From Lachnospiraceae bacterium (GTDB lineage: Bacteria > Bacillota > Clostridia > Lachnospirales > Lachnospiraceae), in the NCBI GenBank assembly GCA_024694785.1, contig JAILJL010000103.1:1-12283 (forward strand): a stretch of 12,283 bases of DNA, written 5' to 3'. A program made the translations under genes and the position numbers. How positions within the stretch are numbered: the stretch's first letter is position 1; every line of letters starts with the position of its first letter. Of this stretch, positions 1 through 6,968 are shown piece by piece. Under the pieces are notes generated by a model. That model did not search any database and was not told where the DNA came from. It worked only from the letters and a program-made list of their open reading frames with translations.

Positions 1-115
1 TATAGCAAGACTCTATGCGGCAGGCAGCGAGGCGGTACATAAGATATCATACCTTGATGCGGTTATACAGCGCATTGTGTATCTTAAGAAGTATTCCAAG
101 AAAGCAAAGGTTTAG
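1..115 (+). CDS. 3' end of an unidentified protein (partial)
   Basis: An open frame enters from the left edge (codons in the frame of base 2) and ends at TAG 113-115, giving the last 37 residues of a protein. The tail is alanine-rich, then basic, with a helix-like stretch (AVIQRIVYLKKYSKKAKV). I do not recognise the family. The frame is open up to the edge and stops 3 bases before the next start codon, which fits a real gene co-transcribed with the TetR regulator. A fortuitous short frame cannot be excluded because only 114 bases are visible. Confidence 0.55.
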   Translation, partial: IARLYAAGSEAVHKISYLDAVIQRIVYLKKYSKKAKV

Positions 116-118
116 TTA

Positions 119-748
119 ATGTTAGAAAAGCTCAGTGAAGAGAAGCTTAAAGTAATATTGGAAGCAGGCAGCAGAGAGTTTGCTGAAAAAGGCTTCGAAA
201 AGGCATCAATGAAGAATATCGCCAATAATGCGGGCATAAGCGTAGGAGTTATGTACAAGTATTATAAGAATAAGGATGATTTCTTCAGTGCGTGTCTTGA
301 AGATAGTCTCAGGGTGCTGTCAGATAAGATGGATGAATTTCACTCGTGGAATACTACCCCGCGCGAGCGAATCAGACGTATCTTATCCGTGGTATTAACC
401 TTTTCAAAAGAGCATCCGGATGCCATTCGGTTATATCATGAAATCACGTCAAGCACTTTTTCCGAGAAAGCCCGAGAACTTGCAACCCGAATCGAAGGTA
501 TATCGGCACGGACTTATAATGATTACATGGCAGCACTCAAAGAGGCGAATTTATTAAAAGAAGATATAATTCCTGAGGCAGCAGCGCTTTTCTTCGATAG
601 TTGTCTTATGATGCTTCAGTTTTCATATAATGTGGAGTATTTTGATGAAAGAAAGAAGCTTTATCTTGGAAAGCTATATGAAAATGACGAAGAACTGCTT
701 AACCAGATGATGTTGATGCTCGACGGAGCACTTTTGAGGAGGGATTAG
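119..748 (+). CDS. TetR/AcrR family transcriptional regulator
   Basis: A 209-residue protein, the usual length for TetR repressors. The N-terminal DNA-binding domain is clear: helix 1 (about residues 6-24, ending in the typical EFAEKGFEKAS), then a helix-turn-helix at about 29-50 containing MKNIANNAGISVGVMYKYYK and the usual KDDFF after it. The rest (about 60-209) is the helical ligand-binding and dimerisation part, too divergent to predict a ligand. It acts in the cytoplasm, probably as a repressor of its own operon and perhaps other genes. A weak purine-rich site (AAAGG, 106-110) sits 8 bases before ATG 119. The upstream gene ends 3 bases before the start, and the downstream kinase starts 1 base after the stop, with its ribosome binding site inside this gene. 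This coupling suggests the regulator senses something linked to the kinase's substrate; that is inference. Confidence 0.93.
   Translation: MLEKLSEEKLKVILEAGSREFAEKGFEKASMKNIANNAGISVGVMYKYYKNKDDFFSACLEDSLRVLSDKMDEFHSWNTTPRERIRRILSVVLTFSKEHPDAIRLYHEITSSTFSEKARELATRIEGISARTYNDYMAALKEANLLKEDIIPEAAALFFDSCLMMLQFSYNVEYFDERKKLYLGKLYENDEELLNQMMLMLDGALLRRD
736..743 (+). promoter_or_regulatory. Ribosome binding site of the kinase, inside tetR
   Basis: GAGGAGGG lies in the last codons of the TetR gene, just upstream of ATG 750. It is the best Shine-Dalgarno match in this operon, much stronger than that of tetR itself. This suggests the kinase is made in larger amounts than the regulator from the same message. 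Confidence 0.7.
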
Positions 749-749
749 G

Positions 750-2288
750 ATGGCATACGTCCTGGCATATGATATAGGAACGACCGGTGTTAAGACATGT
801 CTTTATAAGGTGTCCGATAAAATAGAACATGTCGGTGCCAAGAAGCGCGACTATAATCTATACATACTTGAGAATGGCGGAGCCGAGCAGGATCCCGAGG
901 AGTGGTGGGATGCCATGAGAGTAACTACCAAAGAGCTTATGGCATCTACGGGAGTGCATCCCGAGGAAGTGAAAGGTATATCATTTTGCTCCCAGATGCA
1001 GGGCCTTGTCCTTGTAGATAAAGAAGGCAAGCCCCTTCGCCGTGCGATGAGCTATATGGATCAGCGTGCGACGGAAGAAATTAAGAAGGGTATCGCATAT
1101 GGTATACAGATAGCGGGAGCCAATATATTTAAGCTGATAAAGAGTCTGTATTTAACGGGTGCAGTGTCTTCCTCCGTAAAAGATCCTGTATGGAAGTATA
1201 AGTGGGTTGAAGCCCATGAAGCCGAGATATTCAAGAAAGTATATAAGTGGCTTGATGTCAAAGAATATCTCCTGCTTCGCTGTACGGGAGAATTTGTAAT
1301 GACGGAAGACAGCGCGTATTCGACGTTCCTTTATTCGACGAGAAAGGGTTGTAAGGGATGGAGTAAGACCCTTTGTAATATATACGGCGTTAATCCGGAG
1401 CATTTGCCGAGGCTTATTAAGACCACGGACCTTGTGGGAGGATTAACTGCCCAAGCTGCGGAGGAACTTGGACTTGCAGAGGCGACTCCGGTATTCGGAG
1501 GCGGAGGAGATGCGACACTTATCGGTGTCGGTGCAGGATGCGTTAATCCGGGCGAGACCCACATCTACTGGGGAACCAGCGGATGGGTAAGCACGATTGT
1601 AACAAAGCAGCTTGTGGATACTACGGCGATGATAGCGGCGATAGTGGGTGCGCAGGAGGATAAGTATAATTACTTTGCGGAGATGGAAACCGCAGGTAAG
1701 TGTATGGCCTGGGCGAAAGAGAACATCGCCAATGCAGATGCTTTTGAGGAAATGATAGAGCTTGCGGTCAAAGCGCCTGCCGGTTCTTCAGGTGTATTGT
1801 TCGCACCTTGGCTTCACGGAAACAGGTGCCCTTTTGAGGATCCGACGGCGTCGGGAATGTTCTATAATCTCAAGATTGAGACGACAAAGAGTGATATCCT
1901 TCGCTCGGTTATTGAAGGAATATGCTTCCATCTAAGATGGATGCTGGAATGCCAGGACAAGAAGATCAAGACCGGTGAGACAATAAGATTCGTAGGCGGT
2001 GGTGCGGTATCCCATGAAATCTGCCAGATACTTGCGGACATAATAGGACGAAGAGTCGAGGTTGTAAGCGAACCGCGTAATGTCGGCGCTGTAGGTGCTG
2101 CAGCCATAGTCGGAGTCGGTCTTAACAGAATCGATTCGGTATCAAATGTAAGAGATTTCGTACCGGTAGCACGTGTATTTGAGCCGCGTAGCGCCAATAA
2201 AGGGCGCTATGACAAGAATTACAGGGAATTTAAGATGCTTTACAAAGAGAATAAGCATATGTTCCACAAGATCGCAAGAATTCACTAA
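750..2288 (+). CDS. FGGY family carbohydrate kinase (xylulokinase-like)
   Basis: A 512-residue cytoplasmic sugar kinase that transfers phosphate from ATP to a sugar or polyol. The N-terminal actin-like domain (about 1-255) opens with the phosphate-binding strand YDIGTTGVKTCLYK (7-20), followed by QDPEEWWDAM (47-56) and the substrate-side segment SQMQGLVLVDKEGKPLR (81-97) with YMDQR. GGGGD (250-254) carries the probable catalytic base, D254. The C-terminal domain has the ATP-site GTSGW (275-279), the FGGY-type segment around PWLHGNRCPFEDPTASG (353-369) and FVGGGAVSHEICQILAD (414-430), ending at NVGAVGAAAI. Length and motif order match XylB-type (COG1070) enzymes. The substrate is not readable: residues next to the catalytic motif differ from classical xylulokinase, and no isomerase or sugar transporter lies beside it. 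A strong GGAGG lies 7-8 bases before ATG 750, inside tetR, so the two genes are probably translationally coupled. Confidence 0.92.
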   Translation: MAYVLAYDIGTTGVKTCLYKVSDKIEHVGAKKRDYNLYILENGGAEQDPEEWWDAMRVTTKELMASTGVHPEEVKGISFCSQMQGLVLVDKEGKPLRRAMSYMDQRATEEIKKGIAYGIQIAGANIFKLIKSLYLTGAVSSSVKDPVWKYKWVEAHEAEIFKKVYKWLDVKEYLLLRCTGEFVMTEDSAYSTFLYSTRKGCKGWSKTLCNIYGVNPEHLPRLIKTTDLVGGLTAQAAEELGLAEATPVFGGGGDATLIGVGAGCVNPGETHIYWGTSGWVSTIVTKQLVDTTAMIAAIVGAQEDKYNYFAEMETAGKCMAWAKENIANADAFEEMIELAVKAPAGSSGVLFAPWLHGNRCPFEDPTASGMFYNLKIETTKSDILRSVIEGICFHLRWMLECQDKKIKTGETIRFVGGGAVSHEICQILADIIGRRVEVVSEPRNVGAVGAAAIVGVGLNRIDSVSNVRDFVPVARVFEPRSANKGRYDKNYREFKMLYKENKHMFHKIARIH

Positions 2289-2320
2289 TCAGTAAATTAC
2301 ATATTAATTCCAAATAAACC

Positions 2321-2357
2321 TTTTGCCCCTTCTGTTCACTTGAACGAAGGGGCAAAA
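2321..2357 (+). terminator. Long perfect hairpin after the kinase gene, terminator-like but without a U-run
   Basis: TTTTGCCCCTTC (2321-2332) pairs perfectly with GAAGGGGCAAAA (2346-2357). Inside, GTTCA (2334-2338) pairs with TGAAC (2341-2345), leaving one bulged T and a 2-base loop. It lies 32 bases after the kinase stop and 50 bases before the next start. In RNA it would be a very stable stem, but no T-tract follows on either strand, so it is not a textbook intrinsic terminator. It may be a 3'-end stabiliser, a Rho-dependent end or a protein-binding dyad. The hairpin is certain; its role is not. Confidence 0.45.
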
Positions 2358-2368
2358 TGGTGTAAACT
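2340..2368 (+). promoter_or_regulatory. Possible sigma-A promoter for the exported protein
   Basis: TTGAAC (2340-2345) and TAAACT (2363-2368) are separated by 17 bases and sit about 40 bases before the start codon of the exported protein. Each box matches the consensus at four of six positions. The -35 box lies within the right half of the hairpin above, so folding or protein binding there could affect this promoter. The call is weak because the boxes are imperfect. Confidence 0.3.
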
Positions 2369-2391
2369 GAAGGGTGGAGTTTTGATAAATT

Positions 2392-2397
2392 GGGAGG
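2392..2397 (+). promoter_or_regulatory. Ribosome binding site that sets the start at 2408
   Basis: GGGAGG lies 10 bases before ATG 2408. The frame is also open from TTG 2390, but that codon would overlap this site and would add MGGTLK before the signal peptide. ATG 2408, giving MKSKRIIAG, is therefore preferred. Confidence 0.75.
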
Positions 2398-2407
2398 AAC
2401 CCTTAAG

Positions 2408-5400
2408 ATGAAGAGTAAACGAATTATAGCGGGTCTTTTGATACTAAGCATGGTGATTTCGTTATTCGCGCCACGTTATGCGAATAATGCAAGTGCTGCC
2501 GGCGGCAAGTCCTTCCTTATGGACATTCAGACCTATGTAGAGATTGATACGGGGTATTTTGAATGGCAGAGGGGATTTAAGCCTAATCAGGTTATTAAGA
2601 ATGTCGGAGAGAGATTCAAAGTTACCGACGTTACAATTGATTGGGCCCCTGTAGATATTATACCCGGAAGCGCTAAGCTTGAGTTCGGTGACGGAAGATG
2701 CTGGATGGATCCGGATGAGACAATCTATCCAAGAGTCAGGTATTCCATAAGATACAGTTTCGAAGTTGTCGATCCGGCCGTATTCGATAAAGTAGAATAT
2801 GCGCAGGTATATCTCGGACAGACAGCAGAACATGATTCGGGCTATCAGATGGCTGAATTATCTGTTGACGGACATAAGGTAACCATTGTCGCAGACGCGC
2901 AGCCTTACGGCCTTGAGATATCCAAGGCTGCATTGCAGTCCGTTAAGGTTAATCCTATATACAGAAAAGCCCTGCCTGAAAGACTTACTCTTCTTAATGG
3001 TGCTCCTTTTACAAGTGGTAATATACAATGGTTTTTCTCTGATAACGGCACAATAGAGCCTGTATCGAGAGCCAATAAAATGGCGGATCTTGCCAATAAC
3101 AAGTTTTATTATCTTAGGGTTACCGTATATGCAAAGAATCTCTATGAATTCAGCAGAGAATTGGGGTTCTATAACAGAATGAGACCGGACGGCACGACCT
3201 TTGAGGCAAGAGTCAGCAATGACGGCAAAGAAGCGGATATTATGATATCCAATATCGTTCCGGAAGTTGTTGAAGAGGAGCTAAGATTAATATCGGGAAT
3301 CGTTACCAATACGACATTATCCCTCGGAACACTTCAGGCAAATATAGTTGCAGATATTATTCCGCATCTCCCGAAGTCGATGAAAGTTAAGATATACGGT
3401 ACGGACAGCTACATGGATATGCCGTTTGATTCCATCAAGACAGGTGCGGACCGCTGGCACATATATGAGGTATCAGGTAACAATATAGGTTACGAACTCA
3501 GTGATTCCGCGGTGCTTCATAAGTCGGATGCATATGAATATGTTGCGATATATCCGTATTCGGCACTTCTTAATGATATAGACAAGGCGGAATTTAACGA
3601 TTATTTCAATATAATCAAGACATATATGTATGATGTCGATTATCCGGGCAATACAGGACATGCCCTCGGATATGCAATCAAGTTCTCGGTACGCCCGGAG
3701 AATTCCTATGCCTATATGCAGGAAGCTTTGCCGGTAATGGAGACGCCTGCCTTTGATTTCAGAGATTATGGAGCGTATATTCAGTATTTTGCAAGCGGAC
3801 AGTGTGCATGTGCTGTGGAGTGCGTAGTTGATCCCGTTAATTTCGATTTCGATGCAACCCCGACCACTGCTTTTCCGGCAGGCTTTGCTATGTACGGAGC
3901 GTGCTCACAGCAGCCGGGAATATATAAGGCAATCAACAGAGGAATGGCCAATTATTCCGTTGACAGTGCCATTTGTTATGAATATTTCGATCCTGAGGAT
4001 CTTAAGCATCGTAACATGAAGAACGGGGCCGTATCAATCGTAACCCAAGTTCCGAGACTTGCCGAGCATGTTACTTATGATTATGCAGTTGCGGCAAGCG
4101 GCGATTATGAGAAGGGTCTTGACATTGATGACGCTACATTTTACTGGACTCCATCGCCGATGGCAATTAACAGTGATTACGAGCAGTTCCTTGATGCCAC
4201 CGTGTATACCGCGGTAATTACGATTCCTGTTAAGAAGGGATATATCGTGGAAAAAGCTCCCGACGTAAGAGTTAACGGAGTAAATGCTACGAATGTAACG
4301 GTATCCGAGGGTGAAATCGTTGTAAGATACGAATTTCCGGCAACAGATCCGGAATACTGGATTGATGCAAACGGAAACTGTAATAAGCGTCTCTACTTTA
4401 AGACACCTAAGCCGTATGCGGGAATGACGGTTCCGAAGACCGTTCGCTTCTCCGATACATGTTCGCAGATGCTTAAGATTGAAAGCCTTCAGTGGTATGA
4501 AGGAACCGAACCGATTGAGCCTGGTGCGGAATTCAAAAAGGGTGCAAGATACTCGCTTATGCTTGTTCTTGACATGTCTCAGGTAGGCGTTGAGTCGGAT
4601 CTTAGCGGTGTAGACGTGTTAATAGGTACAACCGATTATGTAACTCATGCATATGCTAATAAAGAGACTAAGCTTGCGACCATTCAGTTTGATTTCGGTA
4701 TATGCGAAAGCGCTGATGTTATGGAAGTAAGAAACTGTGAACTCGTGCTTCCGAGAGGACTTTCGACTGCACAGTTTATGGAGAGGCTTAATAACCCTCA
4801 TTATACAGAGCTTTTGATGTCTAATGGTGAAGTTGCGGTTACGACTATCGAACCGGGGTATAAGACATCCAATCCGCCGGTACGGTTTGCTACATTTGCG
4901 GAAGAGTTCAACGCTATGTACTTCGGAGCATTCACATATAACGAGAAGACTAAGAAAGAACAGGTATTTAAGCTTGATGCGATAGTTAATATTCCGGATA
5001 AGGGCAATGAATATATAACATTTACGGTAATAGTTCCGGGAGAAAAGTGCGAGATTAAGTTTGATGCAAATGGCGGAAATTATTCGGGAATGGACAGATT
5101 GAGCGTCGAAGCCGGCAAACCGTACGGATTTGTATATAACGCCGCTGATTATAAGCGTGAAGGATACCTGTTTGCGGGATGGTTTACGGAAGCAACCGGC
5201 GGAAAGCGTATATATTCAACTTCTATCGTAAGTGATAACATAACGCTTTATGCTCATTGGATCAAAGTATTCACAGGCAAGGTATACTCCGTAAATACCA
5301 TATCGGAGTACAAGTCGACACTCAAGGTTATGCCGAAGCATCCGGCCACCAAGATTGCGGGATATGAGGTATCGATATCATATGACGGTAAGAATTGGAA

Positions 5401-5548
5401 TAGCACATTATTCACCGGAGATGAGGTTGTACTTCGTGACCTTAAGTCCGGTCCGGTGTATATAAAAGTTCGCGCATACAGGTTTGATTCTGCCGGAATT
5501 AAGGTATTTGGTGCGTCATCCTGGCCGAAGAAGGTTACGATACAATAA
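2408..5548 (+). CDS. Large secreted protein with degenerate Ig-like modules, InlB B-repeat and fibronectin-III-like C-terminus
   Basis: A 1046-residue exported protein of unknown function. It starts with a Sec signal peptide: basic MKSKR, hydrophobic core to about residue 20, likely cleavage near NASAA (27-31). The bulk shows about four diverged beta-rich modules (roughly 70-165, 190-285, 550-646, 680-785). Each has a strand ending in W (W79, W208, W580, W696), a later Y-x-hydrophobic strand, and a closing strand pair. The third (VYTAVITIPVKKGYIV ... RYEFPAT) looks most like Ig-like modules common in Lachnospiraceae surface proteins. Residues 881-951 form one InlB B-repeat (Flg_new type): KFDANGG near the start, GYLFAGWFTEATGG, then ITLYAHW. 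Residues 952-1046 look like a fibronectin-III domain (IAGYEVSISYDGKNW ... VYIKVRAYR). There is no LPXTG motif, C-terminal membrane helix or S-layer domain, so it is probably released or held non-covalently. It appears monocistronic. No catalytic motif was recognised. Confidence 0.85.
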   Translation: MKSKRIIAGLLILSMVISLFAPRYANNASAAGGKSFLMDIQTYVEIDTGYFEWQRGFKPNQVIKNVGERFKVTDVTIDWAPVDIIPGSAKLEFGDGRCWMDPDETIYPRVRYSIRYSFEVVDPAVFDKVEYAQVYLGQTAEHDSGYQMAELSVDGHKVTIVADAQPYGLEISKAALQSVKVNPIYRKALPERLTLLNGAPFTSGNIQWFFSDNGTIEPVSRANKMADLANNKFYYLRVTVYAKNLYEFSRELGFYNRMRPDGTTFEARVSNDGKEADIMISNIVPEVVEEELRLISGIVTNTTLSLGTLQANIVADIIPHLPKSMKVKIYGTDSYMDMPFDSIKTGADRWHIYEVSGNNIGYELSDSAVLHKSDAYEYVAIYPYSALLNDIDKAEFNDYFNIIKTYMYDVDYPGNTGHALGYAIKFSVRPENSYAYMQEALPVMETPAFDFRDYGAYIQYFASGQCACAVECVVDPVNFDFDATPTTAFPAGFAMYGACSQQPGIYKAINRGMANYSVDSAICYEYFDPEDLKHRNMKNGAVSIVTQVPRLAEHVTYDYAVAASGDYEKGLDIDDATFYWTPSPMAINSDYEQFLDATVYTAVITIPVKKGYIVEKAPDVRVNGVNATNVTVSEGEIVVRYEFPATDPEYWIDANGNCNKRLYFKTPKPYAGMTVPKTVRFSDTCSQMLKIESLQWYEGTEPIEPGAEFKKGARYSLMLVLDMSQVGVESDLSGVDVLIGTTDYVTHAYANKETKLATIQFDFGICESADVMEVRNCELVLPRGLSTAQFMERLNNPHYTELLMSNGEVAVTTIEPGYKTSNPPVRFATFAEEFNAMYFGAFTYNEKTKKEQVFKLDAIVNIPDKGNEYITFTVIVPGEKCEIKFDANGGNYSGMDRLSVEAGKPYGFVYNAADYKREGYLFAGWFTEATGGKRIYSTSIVSDNITLYAHWIKVFTGKVYSVNTISEYKSTLKVMPKHPATKIAGYEVSISYDGKNWNSTLFTGDEVVLRDLKSGPVYIKVRAYRFDSAGIKVFGASSWPKKVTIQ

Positions 5549-5552
5549 TTTC

Positions 5553-5581
5553 TTGTGTTTTTGCAAGGCTTGTAATATAAT
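5553..5581 (+). promoter_or_regulatory. sigma-A promoter of serS
   Basis: TTGTGT (5553-5558) and a perfect TATAAT (5576-5581) are separated by 17 bases. Transcription would begin near 5588, leaving a leader of about 30 bases before ATG 5617. The whole gap from the upstream stop is only 68 bases, too short for a T-box leader. Confidence 0.65.
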
Positions 5582-5616
5582 TTTTAAGAAATTGATATAT
5601 AGGAAGGCGTGATAAT

Positions 5617-6888
5617 ATGCTTGATATTAAGAGAATCAGAGAAAATCCGGAGGAAGTTGCGGCAGCGTTAAAGAAGCGTAATCTTGACGTTGATTTTACC
5701 GAGCTTCTTACACTTGATAAAGATAGAAGAGCACTTCTTCAGTCTGTTGAAGAGAAGAAGAATGACAGAAATATTACCTCGAAGAAGATTCCGGTAATGA
5801 AGAAGAACGGCGAAGATGTAACCGCAGAGCTTGAGAGAATGAAGAAGGTCGGCGACGAGATTGCCGAAGAGAACGACAAGGTTCGTGAGATTGAAGAGAA
5901 GATTAAGTATATTCTGGACAGACTCCCGAATATCCCTGCAGACGACGTGGTTGCAGGCGGCAAGGAGAACAATAAAGTCGTTAAGACCTTTGGCGAGAAG
6001 CCTGTATTCGACTTTGAACCAAAGAATCACGTTGATCTTTGCAAGATGCATAATTTAATTGATTATGAGCGCGGCGTTAAGATTGCCGGTGAAGGCAGTT
6101 GGTTATATACCGGAAAGGGCGCACTTCTGGAGTGGGCGCTTCTTAACTTCTTTATAAGAGAGCACGTAAAAGACGGATACACATTCATTCTTCCGCCTCA
6201 TATGTTAGGCTATCAGTGCGGATATGTTGCCGGACAGTTCCCTAAGTACGTTGAGGAAGATTACTGGATTGACGGCGGTCCTAACGAGAAGGGTAATTTC
6301 CTTCTTCCAACAGCAGAGACGGCTCTCGTTAATATTCATAGAGATGAGATATTGAAGGAAGAAGAACTTCCGAAGAGATATTTTGCATACACACCTTGCT
6401 TCCGAAGAGAAGCAGGTTCCAGCCGTATCGAAGAGCGCGGTATGGTAAGAGGTCACCAGTTTAATAAGGTCGAAATGGTTCAGTATGCGCATCCGGATCA
6501 TTCGGAAGAAGCATTTGACGAGCTTCTTAAGAAGGCTGAGAGCTTAGTACAGAAGCTTGGACTTCATTATCAGTTATCGAAGCTTGCAGCAGATGACTGT
6601 TCATTTTCCATGGGCCGAACCTGTGATATCGAGATCTGGATTCCAAGTATGGGTATCTACAAGGAAGTAAGTTCCGTATCCAATGGATATGATTATCAGG
6701 CAAGAAGAGGTAACATAAGATTCAGAGATGCCGATGGCAAGATGAGATTCGTGCATACACTTAACGGTTCCGGTCTTGCAACAAGCCGTGTATTACCTGC
6801 AATCGTTGAGCAGTACCAGCAGGCAGACGGTTCGATTGTTGTACCTGAAGTACTTCGTCAGGATGTAGGAACCGATGTAATTAAATAG
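5617..6888 (+). CDS. serS: Serine--tRNA ligase (class II seryl-tRNA synthetase)
   Basis: A 423-residue cytoplasmic enzyme that charges tRNA-Ser (and tRNA-Sec where present) with serine, using ATP. MLDIKRIRENPEEV is the canonical bacterial SerRS start, and AGGAAGG (5601-5607) lies 9 bases before ATG 5617. Residues about 28-105 form the long antiparallel coiled-coil arm that grips the tRNA variable arm, ending in LPNIPADDV. The catalytic core has TAE (232-234), motif 2 CFRREAGSSRIEERGMVRGH (261-280) followed by QFNKVEMV, and motif 3 NGSGLATSRVLPAI (383-396). Residues known to bind serine or ATP in E. coli SerRS appear kept: T232, E234, R263, E286, E350, S385, R391. Some positions differ from the common bacterial pattern: EVSSVSNGYDYQARR instead of an SSCSNCxDFQARR-like string, and a C-terminus of LRQDVGTDVIK instead of LRPYMGG-like. 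It could be one of two serS copies. It has its own promoter and terminator. Confidence 0.96.
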   Translation: MLDIKRIRENPEEVAAALKKRNLDVDFTELLTLDKDRRALLQSVEEKKNDRNITSKKIPVMKKNGEDVTAELERMKKVGDEIAEENDKVREIEEKIKYILDRLPNIPADDVVAGGKENNKVVKTFGEKPVFDFEPKNHVDLCKMHNLIDYERGVKIAGEGSWLYTGKGALLEWALLNFFIREHVKDGYTFILPPHMLGYQCGYVAGQFPKYVEEDYWIDGGPNEKGNFLLPTAETALVNIHRDEILKEEELPKRYFAYTPCFRREAGSSRIEERGMVRGHQFNKVEMVQYAHPDHSEEAFDELLKKAESLVQKLGLHYQLSKLAADDCSFSMGRTCDIEIWIPSMGIYKEVSSVSNGYDYQARRGNIRFRDADGKMRFVHTLNGSGLATSRVLPAIVEQYQQADGSIVVPEVLRQDVGTDVIK

Positions 6889-6895
6889 ATTGCTG

Positions 6896-6938
6896 CGACC
6901 ACTTTTATTCAGTAAAATGCATGGAAGTGGTCGTTTTT
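6896..6938 (+). terminator. Intrinsic terminator of serS
   Basis: CGACCACTT (6896-6904) pairs with AAGTGGTCG (6925-6933), followed at once by TTTTT. The loop contains a further small stem (TTTTA with TAAAA). It begins 8 bases after the serS stop codon. Confidence 0.88.
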
Positions 6939-6943
6939 ATAAT
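6938..6943 (+). promoter_or_regulatory. Possible -10 box for the lipoprotein gene, overlapping the serS terminator tail
   Basis: A perfect TATAAT begins at the last T of the terminator tract and lies 25 bases before ATG 6969. No convincing -35 box or TG extension is visible; the -35 position would fall in the terminator hairpin. The gene needs a promoter or read-through, and this is the only candidate in the 80-base gap. Confidence 0.3.
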
Positions 6944-6968
6944 ATGCATTTAATTAATGGAGGAGTAA

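Noticed and set aside
1862..2197. 111-codon open frame on the minus strand inside the kinase
   Set aside because: Serine/threonine/proline-rich antisense translation typical of shadows of well-biased genes. It has no domain and the kinase reading frame is conserved here.
2390..2407. TTG start upstream for the exported protein
   Set aside because: It would overlap the ribosome binding site and put six residues before a well-formed signal peptide. ATG 2408 is better.
5549..5616. T-box riboswitch upstream of serS
   Set aside because: The gap is 68 bases, too short for a T-box, with no specifier stem or antiterminator bulge; it contains only a promoter and a ribosome binding site.
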